Assembly: GCA_910575695.1 (NCBI GenBank)
Contig: CAJTGJ010000001.1
Location: 62,001-126,000, forward strand
DNA length: 64,000 bases
Direction: 5' to 3'
Origin: Oscillospiraceae bacterium
GTDB taxonomy: Bacteria > Bacillota > Clostridia > Oscillospirales > Oscillospiraceae
Under the pieces are notes generated by a model. That model was given only the letters and a program-made list of their open reading frames with translations, searched no databases and was not told where the DNA came from. Below, in pieces: positions 23,891 to 33,046 of the stretch. A program made the translations under genes and the position numbers. The first letter of the stretch is position 1; each line of letters starts with the position of its first letter.

Positions 23891-24997
23891 ATGGCTTATA
23901 ATAGTAAAGACACCGCCGCTTTCAAGGGCGTGTGGGTATTTTGTGAGCAGCGGGACGGCGTGATCCTGGGCACCGGCTACCAGCTGCTGAGCGAGGGCCG
24001 CAAGCTGGCCAACGACCTGGGCGTGGAGCTGTGCGGCGTGCTGCTGGGCAGCGGCGTCAACGAGGAGCACGCCAAGGCTCTGGGCGGCTACGGCGCGGAC
24101 AAGGTCTACATCTGCGACCACGAGCTGCTCAAGGACTACACCACCGACGCGTACACCAAGGTGTTGTGCGACCTGGTGGAGGACAAGAAGCCGGAGGTGT
24201 TCCTCATCGGGGCCACCAACATCGGCCGGGACCTGGGCCCCCGTGTGGCGGCCCGGCTGCACACCGGCCTGACGGCGGACTGCACCCACCTGGACGTGGA
24301 TGTGGAGAAGTACAAGGCGTTCCTGAAGACCACCTCCACCATCGACGTGGACAACACGCCGTTTGAGAACAACAAGAACCTGAAGATGACCCGTCCGGCC
24401 TTCGGTGGGCACCTGATGGCCACCATCGTGTGCCCGGACTACCGTCCCCAGATGTCCACCGTCCGTCCCGGCGTGATGCAGACCCAGGCCTTCGACGAGG
24501 CCAAGGCCGCTCAGACCGTGCTGGAGAAGATCGACGTGCAGCTGTCCAAGGACGACATCCATGTGGATCTGGTGGAGATCAAGAAGTCCGCCAAGAAGCT
24601 GGTGGACCTGATCGGCGCGGATGTTGTCGTGGCTGTGGGCCGCGGCATCAGCTCCAACCCCACCCGGGGCATCGAGATCGCTGAGGAGCTGGCCAACGTG
24701 CTGGGCGGCGTGGTCGGCGCGTCCCGCGCCGTGGTGGACGCGGGCTGGATCGGCGTGGACCACCAGGTGGGCCAGACCGGCAAGACCGTGCACCCCAAGA
24801 TCTACGTGGCCCTGGGCATCTCCGGCGCCATCCAGCATCTGGCGGGTATGCAGGACTCCGAGTGCATCATCGCGGTGAACAAGAACGGCAGCGCGCCCAT
24901 TTTCGACGCGTCTACCTACGGCATCACCGGCGACCTGTTCAAGGTCGGCCCCATGCTGGCCGAGGCCATCAAGGGATTCAAGGCTTCCAAGGGCTGA
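23891..24997 (+). CDS. etfA: Electron transfer flavoprotein, alpha subunit
   Basis: 368 aa. FAD-binding partner of EtfB; the pair passes electrons between NADH, ferredoxin and Bcd. An N-terminal extension (FKGVWVFCEQRDGVILGTGY) is typical of the clostridial form. The C-terminal FAD domain shows VAVGRGISS, GASRAVVDAGWIGVDHQVGQ, GKTVHPKIYVALGISGAIQH and VNKNGSAPIFDASTYG. ATG chosen, nine bases after AAAGGGG; an in-frame TTG lies two codons earlier. Last gene of the operon. Confidence 0.95.
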   Translation: MAYNSKDTAAFKGVWVFCEQRDGVILGTGYQLLSEGRKLANDLGVELCGVLLGSGVNEEHAKALGGYGADKVYICDHELLKDYTTDAYTKVLCDLVEDKKPEVFLIGATNIGRDLGPRVAARLHTGLTADCTHLDVDVEKYKAFLKTTSTIDVDNTPFENNKNLKMTRPAFGGHLMATIVCPDYRPQMSTVRPGVMQTQAFDEAKAAQTVLEKIDVQLSKDDIHVDLVEIKKSAKKLVDLIGADVVVAVGRGISSNPTRGIEIAEELANVLGGVVGASRAVVDAGWIGVDHQVGQTGKTVHPKIYVALGISGAIQHLAGMQDSECIIAVNKNGSAPIFDASTYGITGDLFKVGPMLAEAIKGFKASKG

Positions 24998-25025
24998 CAA
25001 AATAACCTATATTTTACCATCTGTA

Positions 25026-25063
25026 AAGTCAGGAGCGGATAAAATATCCGCTCCTGGCTTTTT
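25026..25063 (+). terminator. Intrinsic terminator of the butyrate operon
   Basis: GTCAGGAGCGGATA pairs with TATCCGCTCCTGGC (one G-T), with a short A-rich loop and five T. Confidence 0.9.
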
Positions 25064-25242
25064 GTGCAATTCTACATAATTTTTACGGCGAAATATGTTG
25101 GGCGACCAGAATTGGTGGCGAATACTGACTGTATAGTTCCACATCTTGTGCCTGTGTCGGATTTTGTCGAATTATGCGGTTTCTGCCCCTTGAAACCGGG
25201 GAAAATCTTGGTGATAATGGGAATGAAAGCGAGGTGAAGTCA

Positions 25243-25512
25243 ATGCGAGAGTTGTTTTTGCAAACGCTGACGCTCCCCGACGAATCCGGCGCGGCCCGCA
25301 GCTATGATTACATCATCCTGATCGACGAAATGGACGTCGGTCCCTATTCCTGCGAGAGCTATGGCATCCGGATTGTCGAGCAAGGCGGGGCAGAGGCCTC
25401 CGCAGCCCATGTGACGTGCAGCGCCGCCCGGATCGACGAGCTCAGCAGCCTTCTGGTTCGCAATGGGGTGACACCTGCCACGTTCCATGACGTGCTTGCT
25501 GACTGGCTTTAG
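25243..25512 (+). CDS. DUF6514-like small protein
   Basis: 89 aa, soluble. The pattern YDYIILID..., ESYGIRIVEQGG, ITCS-type strand and the C-terminal LLVRNGVTPATFHDVLADWL matches my memory of DUF6514 proteins found in Oscillospiraceae, whose function is unknown. GAGGTGAAG precedes ATG; the frame is open for 23 more codons upstream but without a better site. It stands alone between the butyrate terminator and the convergent ATPase gene. 25064-25242 holds no other gene. Confidence 0.65.
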   Translation: MRELFLQTLTLPDESGAARSYDYIILIDEMDVGPYSCESYGIRIVEQGGAEASAAHVTCSAARIDELSSLLVRNGVTPATFHDVLADWL

Positions 25513-25587
25513 CCGTCCTAAAGATGTAATTGCCCGAAAGACATACCGCTCGAAAAGCTGTAAACAGTCCGACCGGCTCTAACATAT

Positions 25588-25613
25588 GCGGGACGCCAGA
25601 GATGGCGTCCCGC
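25588..25613. terminator. Convergent hairpin between DUF6514-like and ATPase genes
   Basis: GCGGGACGCC and GGCGTCCCGC pair perfectly around AGAGAT. No long T-tract on either side, so only a possible terminator. Confidence 0.4.
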
Positions 25614-25620
25614 TAGTTCA

Positions 25621-26709
25621 TTACATTGGGTGTATCCGGTCCAGGGCCAGGATCTCGTCCGCCAGACGGTCTGCCGTCTCCGCCACGCGGCTGAAGTCCA
25701 CATAGGGGTTATAAAGCCGTTCCAGCCGGTCATGGGCCTCCTTGGCCTGGGAAAGCCCCGCTATACCCTCCTCCAGCAGGGCGGAAGCCACCCGCTTGGT
25801 GAACCGCAGCCGGGATTTTGCGGCGCGGCAGGCGTCGGCGCTGACCATGGAATCCAGCCGCAGGCGGCGGTAGGCCCGGTGGGGCCAGGGCTCCTCCGGC
25901 GTGGCGGTGACAAAGGCCAGGGACAGGCCGGGGAAGATCAGGTGGGCCAGCCGGTCCGGGGCCATGGGGTCGGGGCAGGCGATGACCTGATGTCCCGCCG
26001 CCAGCCCGGCGGTGAGAAGCGGGTTGAGCAGATGGTGGGCCAGGCCATAGCTGTCCGCCAGCTCGTAAACCCGGCCAGCCTGGGCGTCCACCGTGTCCCA
26101 GAGGGACACGAATCCTTTGTGGGTAACGGCGGAAAGGAACCGCTGCCGGGGCCGGGAGGGGCCTGTACCGGGCTTTTTCAGCTCCCGGCCGATGATGCCC
26201 GCGGCCCGCTTGGCCAGCCTCTGCTGCACCGCGTCGGTGTCCAGAAGCTCATTCATGTCCCGGCGCAGCTCCCCCGCCGCCCCCAGGCAGCGGTATACCC
26301 GCTTGTAGCGGCCCTGGTACTCGGTGAAGGCGGCCTGGATCTGCTCCTTCAGGGGCTGGAGCCCCGCGCGGTCGTAGAAGCCGCTCAGATCTATGTAACG
26401 GTCAACTACGCCGGGGCATTGGGGTTCTACCACGTGGGGCGCGGTGCCGTCCACAATCGCCGCCCCCAGCTGGGGCAGGATCAGCGCGTCCAGCGAATCC
26501 GGGTCGCCGGAGCAAAGCACCTCTTCCGTCTCCAGCCCCGCCGCCTGGGCGTGGCGGCCCACCCGCCGCATAAGGCTGGATTTGCCGCTGCCCGGGCCGC
26601 TCTTGATGATGTACAGCGCCCGGATGTGCTCTGGGTCGGACAGCTGGTGGTACAGGGAATAAAATCCCGAGGGCGTGTTCCCCCCGAGAAAATATTGAAT
26701 GTTCGACAT
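25621..26709 (-). CDS. P-loop ATPase-like protein (PRK06851 type)
   Basis: 362 aa, cytoplasmic. Walker A is IIKSGPGSGKSSLMRR (about 40-55). The N-terminal FLGGNTPSGFYSLYHQL is characteristic of an uncharacterised Firmicute ATPase family (PRK06851). A second half follows with HKGFVSLWDTVDA and a DRLAHLIFPGLSLAFVT segment but no obvious second intact P-loop. The start is the ATG preceded by AGGAGGAGG; upstream in-frame residues are junk-like. Divergent from the hydrogenase gene. Biological role unknown. Confidence 0.8.
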   Translation of the reverse strand: MSNIQYFLGGNTPSGFYSLYHQLSDPEHIRALYIIKSGPGSGKSSLMRRVGRHAQAAGLETEEVLCSGDPDSLDALILPQLGAAIVDGTAPHVVEPQCPGVVDRYIDLSGFYDRAGLQPLKEQIQAAFTEYQGRYKRVYRCLGAAGELRRDMNELLDTDAVQQRLAKRAAGIIGRELKKPGTGPSRPRQRFLSAVTHKGFVSLWDTVDAQAGRVYELADSYGLAHHLLNPLLTAGLAAGHQVIACPDPMAPDRLAHLIFPGLSLAFVTATPEEPWPHRAYRRLRLDSMVSADACRAAKSRLRFTKRVASALLEEGIAGLSQAKEAHDRLERLYNPYVDFSRVAETADRLADEILALDRIHPM

Positions 26710-26861
26710 TCGCCAAAAGCCTCCTCCTGATCGGGCGGGGACGCCCCCGCCCTGCGTTTTCATACCCAACCTATGCAGGCCGGCCCGCCAGAGTGCGCGT
26801 CCCCTTCATCCAACTGCCAAAACCACCACAAATTTTCACAATAAAATCAGCGGTTTTGGGG

Positions 26862-26890
26862 TTGACGCGGAACTTCATCCACGCTATAAT
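26862..26890 (+). promoter_or_regulatory. Promoter of the hydrogenase-like gene
   Basis: TTGACG (26862-26867), 17-nt spacer, TATAAT (26885-26890). Confidence 0.8.
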
Positions 26891-26969
26891 TCAAAACTGT
26901 AAATCGACATTTTTTTAACAATTCAGGGCCGGCCCCGGCCCGCCAGTATGCAGAGGAGTGAAACTGCCC

Positions 26970-28481
26970 ATGCGTCATTACGAAACTACAGTTCAAAAGC
27001 TGAAGGACGATGTGCTCACCGCCGTGGCCCGTCTGGCCTGGAACGAGCGGCTGGAGGGCACCGACCTGCTGAACATCCCCGAGGCAATCATCCCCGGACC
27101 CGAGGCCCAGATGCGATGCTGCATCTACAAGGAGCGGGCCATTGTCACCAGCCGGGTCAAAATGGCCATGGGCGGCGACCGGGCCAACCCCTCCCTGGTG
27201 GAGGTGCTGCCCATCGCCTGCGACGAGTGCCCCGTCACCGAGATCAGCGTGGGCCCGTCCTGCCGGGGCTGTATCGCCCACCGGTGCGCCGAGGCCTGCC
27301 CCAAGGGCGCCATCACCATCGAAAACCACCGCTCTGTCATCGACCATTCCAAGTGCATCCTGTGCGGCAAGTGCGTGGCCGCCTGCCCCTACGGCGCCAT
27401 TACCAAAAATATGCGCCCCTGTGAGCGGGGGTGCCCCGTGGGCGCCATCTCCATGGGCGAGAACCGCAAGGCCAGCATCGACGCCACCAAGTGCATCTCC
27501 TGCGGCCAGTGCGTGATCCAGTGCCCCTTCGGCGCGGTGATGGACAAATCCTACATCGTGGACGTCATCCAGATGCTGATGGGCGCGGACAAGTGGGGCC
27601 TCCACGTCTACGCCATTCTGGCCCCCTCCTTCGTGGGCCAGTTCGACTGTACCCCCGGCCAGATGGCGGCGGCGCTGAAGGAGATGGGCTTCTACGACGT
27701 GGCGGAGGTGGCGCTGGGCGCGGACCTCACCGCCCAGACCGAATCCGCCGAGTTCGAGGAGCGGGGCGGCGCGCCCATGACCTCCTCCTGCTGTCCGGCG
27801 TTCGTGGCCTTTGTGGAGCGCCATATGCCCGACCAGGTGCCCCTTGTCTCCACCACCCCCTCCCCCATGGTGATGCTGGGCCGGAACATCAAGGACCGGG
27901 ACCCCCTGGCCCGGGTGGTGTTCATCGGCCCCTGCGTGGCCAAGAAGCGTGAGTTCCACCTGGGCCGCACCCGGGCGTCGGTGGACCTGGTGCTCACCTT
28001 TGAGGAGCTGTACGCCATGCTGGCCGCCAAGGATATCGACGTGGCCAAGATGAAAGAGATTCCCCTGGACCATGCCAGCGGCTTCGGCCGGGCCTTTGCC
28101 GCCGGGGGCGGCGTGGCGGCGGCGGTGGCCCAGGGCCTGAAGGAGCGGGGCAGCTCCGTGGAGGCCAGGACCATCGCGTGCAGCGGCATTGAGGAGTGCA
28201 AGCTGGCCCTGCTGAAGATGTCCAAGGGCGTGCTGCCGGAGAACTTCATCGAGGGCATGGCCTGCCAGGGCGGGTGCGTCCAGGGCCCGGCGGTGATCAA
28301 CCGCAGCCCCAAGAACAAGAACGAGGTAGCCAAGCACGTCAAGCAGGCGGGGGAGCGCACCATTGCCGACGCCATCAACCAGATCGGCGGCGTTCCGGCG
28401 GATATCCCCGCCCATATCAGCGACAAGAAGCCGGGCGGGGCCGTGGAAAAGGTCCGGGCGGAGGCCGCCGCCCAGTCCTGA
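26970..28481 (+). CDS. [FeFe]-hydrogenase-like protein, group B type
   Basis: 503 aa, soluble. The N-terminal half has several 4Fe-4S ligand sets (CDECP, CRGC...CAEACPKGAI, CILCGKCVAACPYGAI, CISCGQCVIQCPFGAV). The C-terminal half carries the H-cluster motifs as TSSCCPAF, GPCVAKKREF and EGMACQGGCVQG. The GPC form of the second motif fits group B rather than group A (family knowledge). Expected to exchange electrons between ferredoxin and protons, which suits a butyrate former with Bcd-Etf, but group B enzymes are poorly characterised. ATG at 26970 has AGAGGAG upstream. No maturases HydEFG nearby. Confidence 0.85.
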   Translation: MRHYETTVQKLKDDVLTAVARLAWNERLEGTDLLNIPEAIIPGPEAQMRCCIYKERAIVTSRVKMAMGGDRANPSLVEVLPIACDECPVTEISVGPSCRGCIAHRCAEACPKGAITIENHRSVIDHSKCILCGKCVAACPYGAITKNMRPCERGCPVGAISMGENRKASIDATKCISCGQCVIQCPFGAVMDKSYIVDVIQMLMGADKWGLHVYAILAPSFVGQFDCTPGQMAAALKEMGFYDVAEVALGADLTAQTESAEFEERGGAPMTSSCCPAFVAFVERHMPDQVPLVSTTPSPMVMLGRNIKDRDPLARVVFIGPCVAKKREFHLGRTRASVDLVLTFEELYAMLAAKDIDVAKMKEIPLDHASGFGRAFAAGGGVAAAVAQGLKERGSSVEARTIACSGIEECKLALLKMSKGVLPENFIEGMACQGGCVQGPAVINRSPKNKNEVAKHVKQAGERTIADAINQIGGVPADIPAHISDKKPGGAVEKVRAEAAAQS

Positions 28482-28493
28482 CAAACAGCAGTC

Positions 28494-28530
28494 AAACAGG
28501 CCGTCCGGATATCCGGACGGCCTGTTTTTG
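28494..28530. terminator. Perfect-palindrome bidirectional terminator
   Basis: AAACAGGCCGTCCGGAT is followed directly by its reverse complement and then TTTTTG. It serves the hydrogenase gene and, read on the other strand, the membrane-protein gene ending at 28543. Confidence 0.85.
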
Positions 28531-28542
28531 TCTCTGGTACGG

Positions 28543-28860
28543 CTATCTGATTTTCCTCAAAATCCATAGCGCCACGTCGGCTATGAACAGAAAAAGGGTG
28601 TAGCACAGCTGTAACCCGTTTGCCATCCGGACGGTGTTATCCATGCACCAGGGGATCGTATACGCGAACAGGTTCAGAATGACGAACAGCGCGGCATACG
28701 CGATCAGGGACGCTTCGGCGATCAGCCTCCGGCCCCGCTCGTCCTGCCCCTCCTTGGAAAAGTAGTAATATACAAACAGGCCCAAAAACACGAAGCCAAG
28801 TATTGCGTTTATCCGCATAAAAAGCCTGCTGTCAAACAGCGTTGTCACCCATTCCATCAT
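28543..28860 (-). CDS. Small membrane protein, unknown
   Basis: 105 aa with three hydrophobic segments: INAILGFVFLGLFVYYYF, ASLIAYAALFVILNLFAYTI and LCYTLFLFIADVALWIL, ending in RKIR. An Asp/Glu/Arg-rich loop (KEGQDERGRRL) follows the first. AGGGGGAAC precedes two tandem ATGs. Codon use is less GC-rich than its neighbours. Convergent with the hydrogenase gene and divergent from leuS. No family recognised. Confidence 0.7.
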   Translation of the reverse strand: MMEWVTTLFDSRLFMRINAILGFVFLGLFVYYYFSKEGQDERGRRLIAEASLIAYAALFVILNLFAYTIPWCMDNTVRMANGLQLCYTLFLFIADVALWILRKIR

Positions 28861-28977
28861 TTCCAGTTCCCCCTGCGCGTCAAATTACCCCGGACCTTAA
28901 CCCGTGTGTTCCCTGTAGTTTATCATAACCGCCTGTGTGTTTCAAGTCTTTTACCCGGACTTTTCCCTCCCACCCCC

Positions 28978-29006
28978 TTGCAATTTCCCCGCGTTTCCTA
29001 TATAAT
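28978..29006 (+). promoter_or_regulatory. Promoter of leuS
   Basis: TTGCAA (28978-28983), 17-nt spacer, TATAAT (29001-29006). Only ~33 nt of leader, so no room for a T-box. Confidence 0.8.
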
Positions 29007-29045
29007 ATTTTGACTTGAAAAAATCACCCAAGGGAGTGTTTTACG

Positions 29046-31466
29046 TTGAAATACGATTTCGCCTCCATTGAGCCCAAGTGGCAAAAACGCTGGGAGGACG
29101 CCAGGGTCTACGCCGCGGCCGACCAAAGCGACAAGCCCAAGTTCTACGGCCTGATCGAGTTCCCCTACCCCTCCGGCCAGGGCCTCCACGTGGGCCATCC
29201 CCGGCCCTACACCGCCATGGACATCGTCACCCGGAAAAAGCGGATGGACGGCTATAACGTCCTGTTCCCCATGGGCTTCGACGCCTTCGGCCTGCCCACC
29301 GAGAACTACGCCATCAAGAACCACATCCATCCCGCCAAGGTGACCCGGGACAATATCGCCAACTTCACCGCGCAGCTCAAAATGCTGGGCTTCGGCTTTG
29401 ACTGGGACCGGGTGGTGGACACCACCGACCCCAGCTACTACAAGTGGACCCAGTGGATCTTCCTCCAGCTCTACAAAAAAGGGCTGGCCTACAAGGCCAC
29501 CATGCCCGTGAACTGGTGCACCTCCTGCAAGTGTGTGCTGGCCAACGAGGAAGTGGTGGACGGCGTGTGCGAGCGGTGCGGCTCCCCGGTCATCCGCAAG
29601 GAGAAGTCCCAGTGGATGCTGAAGATCACCGAGTACGCCCAGCGGCTCATCGACGACCTGGACGGCCTGGACTTCATCGAGCGTGTGAAGATCCAGCAGC
29701 GCAACTGGATCGGCCGCTCCACCGGCGCGGAGGTCACCTTCAGGAGCACCGCCGGGGACGACATCGTGGTGTTCACCACCCGGCCCGACACCCTGTTCGG
29801 GGCCACCTACATGGTGCTGTCCCCGGAGCACGAGCTGGTGAAGAACTGGCTGGAGGGCGGGAAGCTCCATAACGCTGACGAGGTGCGGGCCTACCAGAAA
29901 ACCGCCGCCTCCAAGTCCGACCTGGAGCGCACCGAGCTGAACAAGGAAAAGACGGGCGTGTGCCTGGACGGCGTGGGGGGGGTGAACCCCGTCAACGGGA
30001 AGGAGATCCCCATCTTCATCTCCGACTACGTGCTGTCCACCTACGGCACCGGGGCCATCATGGCAGTTCCCGCCCACGACGACCGGGACTGGGAGTTCGC
30101 CAAGAAGTTCGGCTGTGAGATCATCGAGGTGGTGTCCGGCGGGGAGGACGTGCAGAAGGCTGCTTTCACCGCCAAGGACGAGACGGGCATTCTGGTGAAC
30201 TCCGACTTCCTCAACGGCCTGACCGTCAAGGACGCCATCCCCGCCGTCACAAAGTGGCTGGAGGAAAAGGGCATCGGCGAGGCCAAGGTGAATTACAAGC
30301 TCCGGGACTGGGTGTTCTCCCGCCAGCGGTACTGGGGCGAGCCCATCCCCATGGTTTACTGCGAGAAGTGCGGCTGGCAGCCCCTGCCGGAGGACCAGCT
30401 GCCCCTGCTCCTGCCCGAGGTGGAGAGCTACGAGCCCACCGACGACGGCGAAAGCCCCCTGTCCAAGATGACCGACTGGGTGAACACCGCCTGCCCCTGC
30501 TGCGGCGGGCCCGCCCGCCGGGAGACGGACACCATGCCCCAGTGGGCAGGCTCCTCCTGGTACTTCCTGCGGTATATGGACCCCCGCAACGACAAGGCCC
30601 TGGCCTCCAGGGAGGCTCTGGACTACTGGTCCCCGGTGGACTGGTATAACGGCGGCATGGAGCATACCACCCTCCATCTGCTGTACTCCCGGTTCTGGCA
30701 CAAGTTCCTGTACGACATCGGGGTGGCGCCCACCAAGGAGCCCTACCAGAAGCGCACCAGCCACGGCATGATTCTGGGCGAGGGCGGCGAGAAGATGTCC
30801 AAGTCCCGGGGGAACGTGGTGAACCCCAACGATATCGTGGCGGCCTACGGCGCGGACACCCTGCGGCTGTATACCATGTTCATCGGCGACTTTGAGCAGG
30901 CGGCGGTTTGGTCGGACCAGGCCGTCAAGGGCTGCAAGCGGTTCCTGGACAAGGTGTGGAACCTGGCGGAGGGCTGCTCGGACAGCCTGGAGTACACCAA
31001 GGCCAACGAGGCGGGCATCCACAAGTGCATCAAGAAGGTGGCGGACGACATTGAGGCCATGAAGTTCAACACCGCCATCGCCGCCATGATGACCCTCGCC
31101 GGCGATTTCCAGAAGAACGGCTGCTCACGCGGCGACATGAAAACGCTCATCACCCTGCTGTCCCCCTTCGCCCCCCATGTGGCGGAGGAGCTGTGGTCGA
31201 TGCTGGGCGGCGAGGGCTTCGTGTGCCAGCAGCCCTGGCCCGTCTACGACGAGAGCAAGACCGTGGCCAGCGAGATCACCATGGCCGTCCAGGTCAACGG
31301 CAAGGTGCGGGCCAACATCACCGTCCCCGCCGGGGCGGACAACGACGCCATTGCCGCCGCCGCCCTGGCCGACCCCAAGGTGCAGAAATTCACGGTTGGC
31401 ATGGCGCTGGTCAAGACCATTGTGGTGCCGAACCGGCTGGTGAATCTGATCGTGAAGCCCCAGTAA
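29046..31466 (+). CDS. leuS: Leucyl-tRNA synthetase
   Basis: 806 aa, class Ia. HIGH-type motif in [20 protein letters not shown], zinc-site cysteines ([10 protein letters not shown] and CERCGSP), and the CP1 editing domain with [20 protein letters not shown] and [13 protein letters not shown]. Also [16 protein letters not shown] and [12 protein letters not shown] (KMSKS). The TTG at 29046 is the start: AAGGGAG is about nine bases upstream and homologues begin MKYDF.  Monocistronic; rpsU has its own promoter. Confidence 0.97.
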   Translation: MKYDFASIEPKWQKRWEDARVYAAADQSDKPKFYGLIEFPYPSGQGLHVGHPRPYTAMDIVTRKKRMDGYNVLFPMGFDAFGLPTENYAIKNHIHPAKVTRDNIANFTAQLKMLGFGFDWDRVVDTTDPSYYKWTQWIFLQLYKKGLAYKATMPVNWCTSCKCVLANEEVVDGVCERCGSPVIRKEKSQWMLKITEYAQRLIDDLDGLDFIERVKIQQRNWIGRSTGAEVTFRSTAGDDIVVFTTRPDTLFGATYMVLSPEHELVKNWLEGGKLHNADEVRAYQKTAASKSDLERTELNKEKTGVCLDGVGGVNPVNGKEIPIFISDYVLSTYGTGAIMAVPAHDDRDWEFAKKFGCEIIEVVSGGEDVQKAAFTAKDETGILVNSDFLNGLTVKDAIPAVTKWLEEKGIGEAKVNYKLRDWVFSRQRYWGEPIPMVYCEKCGWQPLPEDQLPLLLPEVESYEPTDDGESPLSKMTDWVNTACPCCGGPARRETDTMPQWAGSSWYFLRYMDPRNDKALASREALDYWSPVDWYNGGMEHTTLHLLYSRFWHKFLYDIGVAPTKEPYQKRTSHGMILGEGGEKMSKSRGNVVNPNDIVAAYGADTLRLYTMFIGDFEQAAVWSDQAVKGCKRFLDKVWNLAEGCSDSLEYTKANEAGIHKCIKKVADDIEAMKFNTAIAAMMTLAGDFQKNGCSRGDMKTLITLLSPFAPHVAEELWSMLGGEGFVCQQPWPVYDESKTVASEITMAVQVNGKVRANITVPAGADNDAIAAAALADPKVQKFTVGMALVKTIVVPNRLVNLIVKPQ

Positions 31467-31531
31467 AGCCCCGATTGGCGGAAATTACAGCATTTGCTAA
31501 TCTCCGACGTAAAATCCCCTATATTTTGCGG

Positions 31532-31560
31532 TTGACATTGGAGCGTTTTTCACATATAAT
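31532..31560 (+). promoter_or_regulatory. Perfect consensus promoter of rpsU
   Basis: TTGACA (31532-31537), 17-nt spacer, TATAAT (31555-31560), full consensus, in keeping with a highly expressed ribosomal gene. Confidence 0.9.
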
Positions 31561-31639
31561 ACTACTGTTAAAGCCATAACCAATGGCCCTTAAAGCATCC
31601 TGGATGAAACCGGATGTTTCGGAGGGAGGGAAATCATAG

Positions 31640-31822
31640 ATGTCCGAAGTTCATGTCCGCGAGGGCGAGTCTCTGGAGAACGCGCTGAAGCGCTTTAAGC
31701 GCAGCTGCGCGAAGTCCGGCGTGCTGGCTGAGGTGCGTAAGCGCGAGTTTTACGACAGCCCCAGCGTGAAGCGCCGCAAGAAGAGCGAAGCGGCCCGTAA
31801 GAACCGCAAAAAGTTCTACTAA
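31640..31822 (+). CDS. rpsU: 30S ribosomal protein S21
   Basis: 60 aa, normal size. [20 protein letters not shown], the Cys-containing [19 protein letters not shown] and the basic tail [17 protein letters not shown] are diagnostic. GGAGGGAGGG lies upstream. Own promoter and terminator. The ~75-nt leader contains a short CATCC/GGATG hairpin. Confidence 0.97.
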   Translation: MSEVHVREGESLENALKRFKRSCAKSGVLAEVRKREFYDSPSVKRRKKSEAARKNRKKFY

Positions 31823-31830
31823 GACGGTTG

Positions 31831-31867
31831 AAAACAGCGTTCCGCTTGGGCGGGGCGCTGTTTTTTA
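31831..31867 (+). terminator. Intrinsic terminator of rpsU
   Basis: AAACAGCG ... CGCTGTTT outer stem with an inner CCGC/GCGG stem, followed by six T. Confidence 0.88.
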
Positions 31868-31916
31868 TCCGTGGTTTCTGCCGGGCCAGGGCAGGGGGGA
31901 CGACGGGGGAGACATT

Positions 31917-32168
31917 ATGGATGATATCAGAAAGCAGATTGAGGAAATCTCCTGCAAGGAGGACTTTCTGTCCTTCCTGAGCTGGCTGGCCTCCGACTTC
32001 CGCGCCAGCCCCCAGGAATGGGAAAACCGGACGGTGGATCAGTACCTGGAGGCGGTGCGGTCCTGGGTGGAGGACTTTTCCACCTGTGAATACAATGATG
32101 TTGACTGGGGCCGGATGGAGTATTCCATCATGGCACGGATTTTATATATGGGGAAGCTGTACGAGTAA
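31917..32168 (+). CDS. DUF7660-like small acidic protein
   Basis: 83 aa, soluble and acidic. FLSFLSWLASDF, then EWENRTVDQYLEAVRSWVED and a C-terminal W..MEYSIMARILYMGKLYE fit DUF7660-type proteins (from memory), which are common, often solitary and of unknown role. GGGGGAG precedes ATG. A TetR gene follows 27 nt later and may be cotranscribed. Confidence 0.65.
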   Translation: MDDIRKQIEEISCKEDFLSFLSWLASDFRASPQEWENRTVDQYLEAVRSWVEDFSTCEYNDVDWGRMEYSIMARILYMGKLYE

Positions 32169-32195
32169 ACGGATTCCGGACAAGGAGGGGGCATC

Positions 32196-32762
32196 ATGGC
32201 CCAGCTCACAAAAGCCGCCATCATGGACGCGTTCGTCCACCTGCTGGAGCAGATGCCCATGGACCAGATCACGGTGCAGGCCATCACGGCGGGGTGCGGC
32301 ATCAGCCGCAACACGTTTTATTATCACTACAGCGATATTTTCGCCCTGCTGAAGGCGGTGCTCCAGCGGGACATGGATATGCTGCTGGTCCAGCGCCGTC
32401 CGGGGGAGCACGCCCGGGAGGGCCTGCGGCGGCTGATCGACTACATCGCCGACCGCCAGCGGATGGTACAGCACATTTACAGCTCCATCGGCCACGCCAC
32501 CATGGAGGATTATCTGGTGGAGACCACCTGGGATCTGTTCATGGCCTATCTTCGGGACACGGCGGAGGGGCTGTCCCCGTCGGAGGAGGACATGGAGTTC
32601 CTCTGCTACTCCTACCAGTTCATGCTGATCGGGATTCTGCTGGGCTGGGTGCGCCGGGGAATGAAGGGGGATTTAGCGGACCTGCTGGAACGGGCCCAGC
32701 GCCTGTTTTTCCACGGCACCCGCCGGGTGCTGGAGGAAAACAGCGGCGTTCCTTTTTCCTGA
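32196..32762 (+). CDS. TetR/AcrR-family transcriptional regulator
   Basis: 188 aa. N-terminal HTH: TKAAIMDAFVHLLEQMPMDQ, ITVQAITAGCGISRNTFYYH (recognition helix with the FYYHY signature). The C-terminal ligand domain of ~125 residues is all-helical, similar to DhaS-like TetR proteins. AAGGAGG precedes the start. The last codons (GVPFS) come from a dispersed family-B hairpin repeat overlapping the stop. Target genes are not evident; the DUF7660-like gene upstream is the nearest partner. Confidence 0.88.
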   Translation: MAQLTKAAIMDAFVHLLEQMPMDQITVQAITAGCGISRNTFYYHYSDIFALLKAVLQRDMDMLLVQRRPGEHAREGLRRLIDYIADRQRMVQHIYSSIGHATMEDYLVETTWDLFMAYLRDTAEGLSPSEEDMEFLCYSYQFMLIGILLGWVRRGMKGDLADLLERAQRLFFHGTRRVLEENSGVPFS

Positions 32763-32805
32763 GTTCCTTTTTCTTGAAAGAAAAAGGAACCGAAAAAGAA
32801 CTTTA
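32748..32805 (+). repeat. Dispersed hairpin repeat, family B copy 3
   Basis: Stem GTTCCTTTTTC / GAAAAAGGAAC (32763-32790) with a second left arm (32748-32758) just before it, then CGAAAAAGAACTTT. The tetR stop codon lies between the two left arms. Confidence 0.75.
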
Positions 32806-32878
32806 TGCTCGCTGACGGGGCAGGGTGGTCTATGATAGATGACTGCCCGGCGGCGTAATGCGGTGTTGAAATACAAAA

Positions 32879-32914
32879 GGGAAGGGGTTTTATGGACGCC
32901 CTTCCCTCTTTTTT
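32879..32914 (+). terminator. Intrinsic terminator after tetR
   Basis: GGGAAGGG pairs with CCCTTCCC around a 12-nt loop, followed by TCTTTTTT. The remaining 32915-33046 holds one more GC hairpin (GGCGGGC/GCCCGCC) and no gene. Confidence 0.85.
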
Positions 32915-33046
32915 ATATTTACACTGCGGGGGCCGCGCAGCGGCGTGTGGCAGGCGTCATAGGCAAAGCGCAGCCCATTTTCAGGGGCTGGCGGGCTTTG
33001 CCCGCCGGGTGCCGATGTTCAAGTATTTTGACGATAAGATGGGGCT

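Noticed and set aside
21872-25000. 1042-codon open frame antisense to bcd-etfB-etfA
   Set aside because: High GC at codon third positions removes stops from the opposite strand. The sense genes carry clear family motifs, and the antisense product is low-complexity (His/Gly/Val/Leu-rich) with no domain.
28494-28530. Perfect 34-bp palindrome as a recombination or attachment site
   Set aside because: Position between two convergent genes plus a T-tract fits a bidirectional terminator better.
28978-29046. T-box riboswitch for leuS
   Set aside because: Only about 33 nt lie between the start point and the TTG codon, too short for a T-box.
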